Shown here: one piece after another, positions 6,640 through 12,455 of the stretch
Numbering within the stretch: position 1 is the first letter of the stretch
Layout of the letters: every line of letters starts with the position of its first letter
NCBI GenBank assembly: GCA_947631715.1
Contig: CANRMK010000023.1
Span: 1-13,155 of the forward strand
Source: an uncultured Acetatifactor sp.
Lineage (GTDB): Bacteria; Bacillota; Clostridia; Lachnospirales; Lachnospiraceae
Reading direction: 5' to 3'
Length of the DNA: 13,155 nucleotides
Made by a program: the position numbers and the translations under genes
The notes under the pieces: generated by a model
What the model was told of the DNA's origin: nothing
Seen by the model: the letters and a program-made list of their open reading frames with translations, nothing else
Database searches by the model: none

Positions 6640-8034
6640 ATGACAAGTACACCTGTAAAAGATGTAGGCGCTGTGCTGAACAGTCTTGGCAGCGCGGCGG
6701 GGAGCAGTGCAAAGACATCTGCAGGCGACGGATTCAGGACAGTTCTGAACGGCCAGACAGGCCAGACAGGAAAGGGCGCGGCGGAAAGCCAGGCGGATAA
6801 GACCCAGGCAGCCGTGAAGAAAGCGCCGGGAGATTCCCTGAAAGCAAAAGATGAGCATCTCGCCAGGACAAAGAAGCCCGACACGGCGGCAAAGCCGGAG
6901 GCGGAGACAGACGGGGAGGAAGAGATCCCAGAGGAAAAACTGGAGGAGATATTGGCGGCGGTTGGACCTTTGGCGGAAGCCATGATACAGGAGATCGCAG
7001 ATACTTTCGGCATAAGTCCGGAAGAAATTCAGGGAATGATGAAAGAGCTGGGAATGGAACCCGTCGATGTGCTGGATCAGAGCAGACTGGGAGAGCTTCT
7101 CCTGAAAGTGACGGGGGCGGAAAATCCTTACGCGCTTGTGACGGACGGAGAGCTTTACGACAGCTATCAGGAGCTGATGGGAAAGCTTGAGACAGCGCTG
7201 CAGGAGGCCGGCGGAGAGCTCCGGATGGAGCCGGAGGAGCTTGAGGAGCTGCTGCCCCGGATCAGTGAGGAGCTGAAAGGGACGGCGGATATCCAGAAGC
7301 AGCTTGCCGGGCTGCCTGCGGAGGAGCCTGAGATCCAGGAGGAAGCGCCGCAGCAGACGGACGGGCCGCAGATCCAGATCATCGGGGACAACGCCGAAGA
7401 GGTACCCTCAGACAACAGCCGCCCCCAGAGCCAGACAGAGAGCGGACGCCGCGAGGATCACGGAGAGGCCAGGGGAGACAGGCAGGAGGGCTTTCCTGCA
7501 CAGGAGATCCGGGCGCCTTTCCAGACACAGCAGCAGCCCCAGGTACAGCAGGCCCAGGCCGCATCTGTGTGGAACACGGATACGCAGGACATCATGAGGC
7601 AGATCATGGATTACATGAAGATCCAGGTAAGGCCCGGTATGTCAGATCTGGAGATGCAGCTTCACCCGGAAAGCCTTGGGACGCTGCAGATTCACTTATC
7701 TTCCAGAGGCGGCGTGGTGACGGCGAACTTTATCACCCAGAACGAGGCGGTAAAGGCTGCGCTGGAGGGCCAGATGATACAGCTTCGGGAGAGCTTTGAA
7801 CAACAGGGCGTTAAGGTGGAGGCCGTGGAGGTCACCGTCCAGTCCCATGCGTTTGAGAGAAACCTGGACCAGGGCCGGGGACGCGGCGGGGCACAGGACC
7901 AGAGCCCCAGGAAAGCAAGAATCAGAAAGATAGACTTAAACGACGCAGCGGCAGTGGAAAGCCTGGAAGAGGAGGACGCGCTGGCGGCCCAGATCATGGC
8001 GGCAAGCGGCAGCCAGGTAGATTACACCGCATAG
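6640..8034 (+). CDS. fliK: Flagellar hook-length control protein FliK
   Basis: FliK is a secreted molecular ruler that stops hook growth and switches the export gate from hook to filament substrates. From ATG 6640 the product has 464 residues. The N-terminal and middle parts are low in complexity, with many Glu, Gln, Ala and Lys and no clear fold, as expected for the ruler segment; a helical patch (FGISPEEIQGMMKELGM) lies near residue 120. The conserved C-terminal hook-length domain occupies about 319-400 (VRPGMSDLEMQLHPESLGTL, then EAVKAALEGQMIQLRESF) and identifies the gene. A 9-bp tandem duplication GGCCAGACA at 6751-6768 encodes QTGQTG, a sign of slippage in the variable part. The stop at 8032-8034 abuts the repeat array that fills the gap to flgD. 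Confidence 0.93.
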   Translation: MTSTPVKDVGAVLNSLGSAAGSSAKTSAGDGFRTVLNGQTGQTGKGAAESQADKTQAAVKKAPGDSLKAKDEHLARTKKPDTAAKPEAETDGEEEIPEEKLEEILAAVGPLAEAMIQEIADTFGISPEEIQGMMKELGMEPVDVLDQSRLGELLLKVTGAENPYALVTDGELYDSYQELMGKLETALQEAGGELRMEPEELEELLPRISEELKGTADIQKQLAGLPAEEPEIQEEAPQQTDGPQIQIIGDNAEEVPSDNSRPQSQTESGRREDHGEARGDRQEGFPAQEIRAPFQTQQQPQVQQAQAASVWNTDTQDIMRQIMDYMKIQVRPGMSDLEMQLHPESLGTLQIHLSSRGGVVTANFITQNEAVKAALEGQMIQLRESFEQQGVKVEAVEVTVQSHAFERNLDQGRGRGGAQDQSPRKARIRKIDLNDAAAVESLEEEDALAAQIMAASGSQVDYTA

Positions 8035-8038
8035 GAAT

Positions 8039-8163
8039 GCATAAGAACAGTACATAAGATAAGCGTAAGGATAGCAAAAGGACAGTACATAAGAATTGCG
8101 TAAGAATAGCAAAAGGACAGCATAAGGATAGTATGAGAATAGCATAAAAATAGCATTAAGAAT
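8039..8163 (+). repeat. Degenerate 11-bp-period tandem repeat array between fliK and flgD
   Basis: Almost the whole 146-bp gap divides into eleven consecutive units, each starting with G: 8039-8049, 8050-8062, 8063-8073, 8074-8084, 8085-8097, 8098-8108, 8109-8119, 8120-8130, 8131-8141, 8142-8152 and 8153-8163. Nine are 11 bp and two are 13 bp. A rough consensus is GCATAAGAATA. A higher-order copy is also visible: 8046-8080 and 8081-8115 match at 30 of 35 positions. The + strand is purine-rich and not obviously self-pairing. AAGGA occurs at 8067, 8078, 8113 and 8124, and again in the flgD ribosome binding site at 8168. No reading frame is convincing. The region could be a slippage product, a protein-binding array in DNA or RNA, or a spacer. 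Confidence 0.85.
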
Positions 8164-8166
8164 CAG

Positions 8167-8173
8167 AAAGGAG
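8167..8173 (+). promoter_or_regulatory. Ribosome binding site for flgD
   Basis: AAAGGAG ends one base before ATG 8175 but seven bases before ATG 8181. Normal spacing favours 8181 as the flgD start. Confidence 0.8.
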
Positions 8174-8180
8174 AATGCAG

Positions 8181-8996
8181 ATGGCATCATTGATGGCGCC
8201 CGTCAAGGACGGGAAGTTCGTGGAGACAGACTCCCAGAATTCCCTGAAGAATAAGACGAGCGGAACGAGCGACATGGATAAGGACACTTTCCTGCAGCTT
8301 CTGGTGGCGCAGATGAAGTATCAGGATCCCCTGGAGCCCACTTCCAATACAGAATACATTTCACAGTACGCACAGTTCTCCCAGGTGGAGCAGATCCAGA
8401 ACATGGCTGCTACCTCGGAGTTAGCAAGGGCCACATCTTTAGTGGGAAAGGACGTCTACATCAAGACCACCGATTCCTCGGGCGAAGTCAAGTACGTACA
8501 GGGCAAGGTGGATTACGTGGTATTCGAGAACGGCAAGGCATACCTCTCCATCGACGAGGAGCTGTACGATCTGGAGGATCTGGATACCGTGGTAGACGGC
8601 GTATACCAGACGGCGTATGACAAGGCCTTAGACTTTACCGTAAAGATGAACCATCTTCCTGTGCCCGGCGGCGTGGATCTCACAGATGCATCGGCCATCA
8701 AGGAGCTGGAGGAGATCTATGAGAACATGTCCGATTACGAGAAAAGCTTCCTGGCAAAGGAGACTGTGGAGAAGTACCAGAAGTATCTGGAGAAGCTGAA
8801 AGAGGTATACAGGCAGGCAGGCCTGGACGAGAACGGCAACAAGATCGAGGATCCGGAGGAGCCCGGTGAAGAGGGCGGCGGAGACGAGAACGTGGACGGC
8901 AGCGGAAACGTAAGCGGCGGCGCTGAGAGTGGAAGCGGCGGAGACGGTACAGAGGACGAGGGAAACGGCAGCATGGAGGGCGCCGGAGGAGCATAA
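8181..8996 (+). CDS. flgD: Flagellar hook-capping protein FlgD with extra C-terminal module
   Basis: FlgD sits at the tip of the growing hook and guides FlgE assembly. From ATG 8181 the product has 271 residues. The N-terminal FlgD domain is clear at about 33-78 (DTFLQLLVAQMKYQDPLEP, then SQYAQFSQVEQIQNM), followed by a beta-rich part (VGKDVYIKTTD... to about residue 150). Residues about 155-215 are unusual: HLPVPGGVDLTDASAIKELE, then YENMSDYEKSFLAKETVEKY, resembling the three-helix modules with a 'Y..L(S/T)D.EK' pattern that recur in Firmicute surface proteins. From about 217 to the end there is a Gly/Glu/Asp/Ser-rich acidic tail with no expected fold. The FlgD call is firm; the module and tail assignments come from pattern recognition. 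The next gene starts 16 bp downstream. Confidence 0.94.
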   Translation: MASLMAPVKDGKFVETDSQNSLKNKTSGTSDMDKDTFLQLLVAQMKYQDPLEPTSNTEYISQYAQFSQVEQIQNMAATSELARATSLVGKDVYIKTTDSSGEVKYVQGKVDYVVFENGKAYLSIDEELYDLEDLDTVVDGVYQTAYDKALDFTVKMNHLPVPGGVDLTDASAIKELEEIYENMSDYEKSFLAKETVEKYQKYLEKLKEVYRQAGLDENGNKIEDPEEPGEEGGGDENVDGSGNVSGGAESGSGGDGTEDEGNGSMEGAGGA

Positions 8997-9012
8997 CGGG
9001 GGCTTGAGGAAA

Positions 9013-9411
9013 ATGGATGTTCAAAATAACGGCTATCTTTCCATTGAGCAGTTGACAGACCGGTATCTGGCGGGAGCCAGAAAGGCGGAGAACAGGGAGA
9101 CCCGGGACGGGCTTTCTTTCCAGGAGATCCTGGCGCAGAAGAGCGCAGAGGAAGCCGGGGGCTTAAGATTTTCCAAGCACGCGCTGGGGAGACTCAGTGA
9201 CAGAAAGATCGAACTGAGCGCGGGGCAGCTGGAAAGGTTGAATGACGGGGCCAGAAAGGCGGGCCAGAAAGGGATCAGGGATTCCCTGGTGATCGTGGAC
9301 CAGCTGGCGTTCATCGTCAACGTTCCCAACCGCACGGTAGTCACGGCAATGGACAGCACAGAGACAACGGATAACATATTCACAAATATCAACGGAGCGG
9401 TTATCATGTGA
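9013..9411 (+). CDS. Small conserved flagellar operon protein (TIGR02530-like)
   Basis: This 132-residue protein belongs to a family found between flgD and flgE in Clostridia and some Bacilli and usually named only 'flagellar operon protein'. Its core is recognisable: FSKHALGRLSDRKIELSAGQ near residue 55, then a strand-rich part (SLVIVDQLAFIVNVPNRTVV) and the C-terminal FTNINGAVIM. It is small and soluble, with no signal peptide or membrane segment. Its role is unknown; position suggests hook assembly or an export function. ATG 9013 is chosen because TGAGG (9005-9009) lies just upstream and the only longer in-frame reading, from ATG 8929, would overlap flgD by about 70 bp. Two short hairpins lie at its end and in the gap before flgE. 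Confidence 0.87.
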   Translation: MDVQNNGYLSIEQLTDRYLAGARKAENRETRDGLSFQEILAQKSAEEAGGLRFSKHALGRLSDRKIELSAGQLERLNDGARKAGQKGIRDSLVIVDQLAFIVNVPNRTVVTAMDSTETTDNIFTNINGAVIM

Positions 9412-9459
9412 CCGGACCTGACAGGGGGTCACGGCCTCCCGGACGACTGAAGAGAGGCC
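9408..9459 (+). other. Two adjacent potential hairpins between the TIGR02530-like gene and flgE
   Basis: GTGACC (9408-9413) can pair with GGTCAC (9427-9432), with CCT/AGG (9417-9419, 9423-9425) inside. Directly after, GGCCTC (9433-9438) can pair with GAGGCC (9454-9459) across a 15-base loop. The first includes the stop codon of the upstream gene. There is no T-run, so this is not a standard terminator. The hairpins end 14 bases before the flgE ribosome binding site (AGGAGG, 9474-9479) and could affect processing or stability of the hook message. Stems are short and may be fortuitous. Confidence 0.4.
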
Positions 9460-9489
9460 CGCTTCGTTCCATTAGGAGGAACAACCACT

Positions 9490-11277
9490 ATGATGAGATC
9501 ACTTTATTCTGGCGTGGCAGGACTGAAGACCCACCAGACCAAGATGGACGTAATCGGTAACAATATCGCGAACGTAAATACCACAGCGTATAAGTCCAGC
9601 TCCATTGTGTTCGCAGAGCTCATGAGCCAGACCACCCAGAGGGCCAGCGGACCCAACGCCACCACGGGACTGGGCGGCGTCAATGCAAGACAGATTGGCC
9701 TGGGCGTAAAATCCGGCGCCATCAACATCAATATCACGGGACAGGGCTCCGCTCAATCCACGGGCAATCCTTTCGATATCATGATCACCGGCGATAACTT
9801 CTTCGTGGTGAGCAACGGCCTGGAGAACATGTTTACCAGAGACGGCTCTTTCTATGTGGACGCCGCAGGCAACCTGGCCATGACCAGCACCGGCTACAAT
9901 GTCATGGGCTGGCAGGTGGATGAGACCACAGGAAACATCAAGCAGGATACCGTGACGGCGCTGCGCATCATGAGCGCTGCCAACATGACCTATCCTCCCG
10001 AGGCCACGACCCAGGCCAATATGAGCGGCATCATCGACAAGTACGATACAGACGTAACCAGCATCAACGGCAAGGTGGTGAACCTGAACTTCTTTGACAG
10101 CCTTGGATATGAGTACACCGCCAGGTTCGTGTACAGACAGTCCGACAATGTGAATGAGTACAGCCTGGAGCTGGAGAAGATCCTGGACTCCAACGGGGAC
10201 GAGGTAGTCAGCGGAGAGGCAGCTTCGGCGCTGTTTGGAGCGGCGAGCCAGCAGATGAAGAAAGGCTCTGTGAGCTTTGACGACAAGACCTACGAGTGGA
10301 GCAACGGCAAGCTGATCAACAAGGCCACCAAGGAGACAATGGCAGATTTGACAACGATGTACTCGGGTGGTGTGTTGCAGGCGGAACCTGCAGATGGGTG
10401 TAAACTTGACTATACGGATGCAGACGGAAATGAGCAAAAAAAGACTGCAACGATTCAGGATCAGCTGGATGCCATTGCTGCAGCCTATGGTTATCAGGGT
10501 TCTACCGATGATTTCCTGAATCTGCTGTATGACGCGCCTACCGCTGAGGGTGATCCCACTGTAGCAGGGCAGCTTTCCGTAAGGCAGCTTTTGGCAAATC
10601 TTTCTAAGAATACTGGAGCGCCCAGCCCTTACGGCGCGGATGCATGTCTTCCCACCAGCGGCAGCTTCGACACCGTGGGCCGCAACTTCACCGGTGTACG
10701 GGTTAATTTCGACCCCGCAAAGGGCTACTTCGCCGGCATCAACGGCCAGCAGACCCAGACCACATCTGTTCTGAGGCTTTCCGGCCTGGGAACGGACGGC
10801 AACTTTGCCGACATTACCATCGATTTCTCCGAGACCTCTATGTTCGACAACAAGGGAACTTCCACCATCGGCGCCACCAGCGGTGACCTGGATGGCCTGG
10901 GAACAGGACGGCGCCCGGGAGACATGATCGGCGTCTCTATCCAGAGGGACGGCTGCATCTATGCAAGCTATGACAACGGCATGACGAAGCTCTTAGGCCA
11001 GATCGCCACCGCCGCATTCGCGAACGCCTCCGGCCTTGAGAAGAGCGGCGACAACCTGTATTCCGCTACCATGAACTCCGGAGAGTTCGACGGCATCGGC
11101 GTGGATATCACCGCAAACGGCGGTTATATGTCCACCGGACAGCTGGAGATGAGCAACGTGGATCTGTCCTCGGAGTTTACCGAGATGATCACCACACAGC
11201 GAGGCTTCCAGGCCAACAGCCGTATCATCACTGTGTCCGACACCCTGCTGGAGGAGCTGACCAACCTGAAGAGATAA
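9490..11277 (+). CDS. flgE: Flagellar hook protein FlgE
   Basis: FlgE polymerises into the hook that joins basal body and filament. The N-terminal rod-like region is clear at residues 2-36 (MRSLYSGVAGLKTHQTKMDV, then IGNNIANVNTTAYKSS), as is the C-terminal one (LSSEFTEMITTQRGFQANSR near residue 560, ending LLEELTNLKR). The 595-residue length exceeds many FlgE proteins of 400-500 residues; the extra lies in the variable surface domains. Within these, about residues 286-377 are encoded by DNA of lower GC and with different codon choice from the flanks, listed separately. Three cysteines (304, 386, 489) occur in the central part. ATG 9490 follows AGGAGG (9474-9479) by ten bases; ATG 9493 would fit less well. 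It is a FlgE rather than FlgF/FlgG by size and by its place after flgD. Confidence 0.95.
   Translation: MMRSLYSGVAGLKTHQTKMDVIGNNIANVNTTAYKSSSIVFAELMSQTTQRASGPNATTGLGGVNARQIGLGVKSGAININITGQGSAQSTGNPFDIMITGDNFFVVSNGLENMFTRDGSFYVDAAGNLAMTSTGYNVMGWQVDETTGNIKQDTVTALRIMSAANMTYPPEATTQANMSGIIDKYDTDVTSINGKVVNLNFFDSLGYEYTARFVYRQSDNVNEYSLELEKILDSNGDEVVSGEAASALFGAASQQMKKGSVSFDDKTYEWSNGKLINKATKETMADLTTMYSGGVLQAEPADGCKLDYTDADGNEQKKTATIQDQLDAIAAAYGYQGSTDDFLNLLYDAPTAEGDPTVAGQLSVRQLLANLSKNTGAPSPYGADACLPTSGSFDTVGRNFTGVRVNFDPAKGYFAGINGQQTQTTSVLRLSGLGTDGNFADITIDFSETSMFDNKGTSTIGATSGDLDGLGTGRRPGDMIGVSIQRDGCIYASYDNGMTKLLGQIATAAFANASGLEKSGDNLYSATMNSGEFDGIGVDITANGGYMSTGQLEMSNVDLSSEFTEMITTQRGFQANSRIITVSDTLLEELTNLKR
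10345..10620 (+). other. Compositionally distinct segment inside flgE
   Basis: Bases 10381-10620 are 119/240 G+C (about 50%), whereas 10201-10260 is 38/60, 10621-10680 is 41/60 and 10741-10800 is 38/60. Codon choice shifts with it: inside the segment T- and A-ending codons dominate (GGT, GAT, CTT, TAT, AAT, GCA), outside C-ending ones do (GGC, GAC, ACC, TTC). The reading frame is unbroken. It encodes about residues 286-377, in the variable, probably surface-exposed part of the hook protein. Exchange with a related flgE by recombination is the likely explanation, by inference. The left edge is less sharp than the right, since 10261-10380 is already near 52% G+C. Confidence 0.65.
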
Positions 11278-11356
11278 GGGCGTCTCTGTGAGCCTGAGCG
11301 GATGACGATGCCTTTGAGGCTGGTTACATTTAACATTTTCAAAATGAAGTTTTTTC

Positions 11357-11385
11357 TTGTAATAGGTCTTGATATATGGTATAAC
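11357..11385 (+). promoter_or_regulatory. Candidate sigma-A-type promoter for flbD-motA-motB
   Basis: TTGTAA (11357-11362) and TATAAC (11380-11385) match the -35 and -10 consensus at 4/6 and 5/6 positions with ideal 17-bp spacing, and TG at 11377-11378 gives an extended -10. It sits in a markedly AT-rich part of the 164-bp gap after flgE, the largest gap in the window. A 13-bp palindrome CATTTTCAAAATG (11334-11346) lies just upstream and might be an operator or UP-like element. The start of transcription would fall near 11391-11392, inside the hairpin at 11389-11411. Confidence 0.55.
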
Positions 11386-11388
11386 ATA

Positions 11389-11411
11389 GGGGACGGATTT
11401 TTTCCGTCCCC
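11389..11411 (+). other. GC-rich stem-loop: terminator-like or 5' leader hairpin
   Basis: GGGGACGGA (11389-11397) pairs perfectly with TCCGTCCCC (11403-11411), a 9-bp stem with a loop of five T. No true T-run follows (TGATTATTTA), so as a terminator for flgE transcripts it would be weak or partial. If the candidate promoter is used, the new transcript would begin within the left arm and carry a nearly complete hairpin at its 5' end, a form known to protect mRNA from decay. Both roles are possible together. Confidence 0.7.
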
Positions 11412-11441
11412 TGATTATTTACATAAAATTCGAGGATCAAG

Positions 11442-11627
11442 ATGATCGAAGTGACAAAGCTCAACGGGACTAAGATCCTGGTGAATCCCCAGATTTTTGA
11501 AGTTGTGGAGGAGACGCCGGACACGGTGATCACTCTGACAACGGGGAAAAAAATAATTGTAAAAGAAAGTAGACAAGAGATAAAAAATCTTGTAAAATTG
11601 TATAGAAAGGATATTCTTGCGGAATAG
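11442..11627 (+). CDS. flbD: FlbD/SwrD family flagellar protein
   Basis: This 61-residue protein belongs to the small FlbD family (SwrD in B. subtilis, where it raises flagellar power and is needed for swarming). The family pattern is clear: MIEVTKLNGTKILVNPQIFE at the start, then ETPDTVITLTTGKKIIVKES, then a basic C-terminal helix. It has no membrane segment and should be cytoplasmic. ATG 11442 follows GAGG (11432-11435) by six bases. It is the first gene after the candidate promoter and hairpin and lies 30 bp before motA, which fits a role in stator function. The Gram-positive FlbD should not be confused with the unrelated Caulobacter regulator of the same name. Confidence 0.93.
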   Translation: MIEVTKLNGTKILVNPQIFEVVEETPDTVITLTTGKKIIVKESRQEIKNLVKLYRKDILAE

Positions 11628-11646
11628 TCCGGAAAAAGCAGGATGT

Positions 11647-11654
11647 AGGTGATC
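11647..11654 (+). promoter_or_regulatory. Ribosome binding site for motA
   Basis: AGGTGATC matches the anti-Shine-Dalgarno complement at eight positions and is well placed for ATG 11658. The in-frame GTG at 11649 lies inside this site and is unlikely to be the start. Confidence 0.8.
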
Positions 11655-11657
11655 TTT

Positions 11658-12455
11658 ATGGATATAGCGTCTTTGGCCGGTATCATATTGTGTTTTGTGA
11701 TGCTTCTGTTCGGACTGATCAGTTCCGCAGGCTTGGCCAACATAGGTAAAGAGTACTTGGATCTTCCCTCCGCCATCATCACTTTCGGCGGATCCGTCTG
11801 TTCTACGCTGACACAGTTCAGCCTGCAGGACTTTATCGGCGGTCTTAAGAGCTTTACCCTGATCTTTAAGACCCCGTCCCTGAACACTGCGGAGATGATT
11901 CAGAAGATCATAGATCTGTCCAATATTGCAAGAAAAGAAGGTCTGCTCTCGCTGGAGGAGGCCGCTTCGGACATGGAAGAACCTTTCTTGAAAAAAGGGA
12001 TCCTGCTGATCGTTGACGGTACGGACCCCGATCTTGTGCGCGCCATTATGGAAACTGAGCTTGTGAGCATCGAGGGAAGACATAAGGGCCGCATTTCCTT
12101 TTGGGAGACATGGGCTTCCATGGGCCCTGCCTGGGGTATGATCGGTACCCTGGTGGGACTGGTGGATATGCTTTACCACATGGAGGATCCCTCCACACTG
12201 GGACCGGCCATGGCAGTGGCCCTGATCACCACCCTGTATGGCTCCCTGCTGGCGAACTGGATCTGTACGCCTGTGGCCGGCAAGCTGAAGGTTGACAACG
12301 ATGGCGAGATGATGATGAAAGAGGTCATGATCGAGGGCCTGCTGTCCATACAGGCCGGCGAGAACCCCAGAGTCATCGAAGAGAAGCTGAAATCTTTCCT
12401 GGCTCCTAAGGACAGGGGAGGCGCCGAAGAGCAAACGCCTGGGGGTGAAGAGTAA
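11658..12455 (+). CDS. motA: Flagellar motor stator protein MotA
   Basis: MotA forms the ion-driven ring around a MotB dimer and pushes on FliG. From ATG 11658 the product has 265 residues and starts MDIASLAGII, typical of the family. Four membrane segments are expected: two near the N-terminus (about 5-24 and 36-52) and two after residue 150. The cytoplasmic torque charges Arg92 and Glu100 (in ARKEGLLSLE) correspond in spacing to E. coli Arg90 and Glu98. The conserved prolines are present at 157 (MGPAWGMIGTLVGL) and 205 (CTPVAGKL). The cytoplasmic tail carries EGLLSIQAGENPRVIEEKL, another family signature, followed by a short acidic end. The stop overlaps the motB start (TAATG), so the stator subunits are translationally coupled. 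Confidence 0.96.
   Translation: MDIASLAGIILCFVMLLFGLISSAGLANIGKEYLDLPSAIITFGGSVCSTLTQFSLQDFIGGLKSFTLIFKTPSLNTAEMIQKIIDLSNIARKEGLLSLEEAASDMEEPFLKKGILLIVDGTDPDLVRAIMETELVSIEGRHKGRISFWETWASMGPAWGMIGTLVGLVDMLYHMEDPSTLGPAMAVALITTLYGSLLANWICTPVAGKLKVDNDGEMMMKEVMIEGLLSIQAGENPRVIEEKLKSFLAPKDRGGAEEQTPGGEE

Noticed and set aside
8035..8103. Readthrough extension of fliK beyond its TAG stop
   Set aside because: The frame stays open for 22 more codons, but this reads the repeat array and gives no conserved sequence; the FliK C-terminus is already complete.
8039..8163. CRISPR array between fliK and flgD
   Set aside because: Units are 11 bp, degenerate and directly joined, with no unique spacers and no cas genes nearby.
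8929..9012. Longer N-terminus for the TIGR02530-like gene, starting at ATG 8929
   Set aside because: It would overlap the flgD 3' end in another frame and gives an Arg/Thr-rich leader unlike the family; ATG 9013 with TGAGG before it fits better.
11282..11316. Hairpin AGCCT/AGGCT just after flgE as a terminator
   Set aside because: Only a 5-bp stem with a loop of about 21 bases and no T-run after it.
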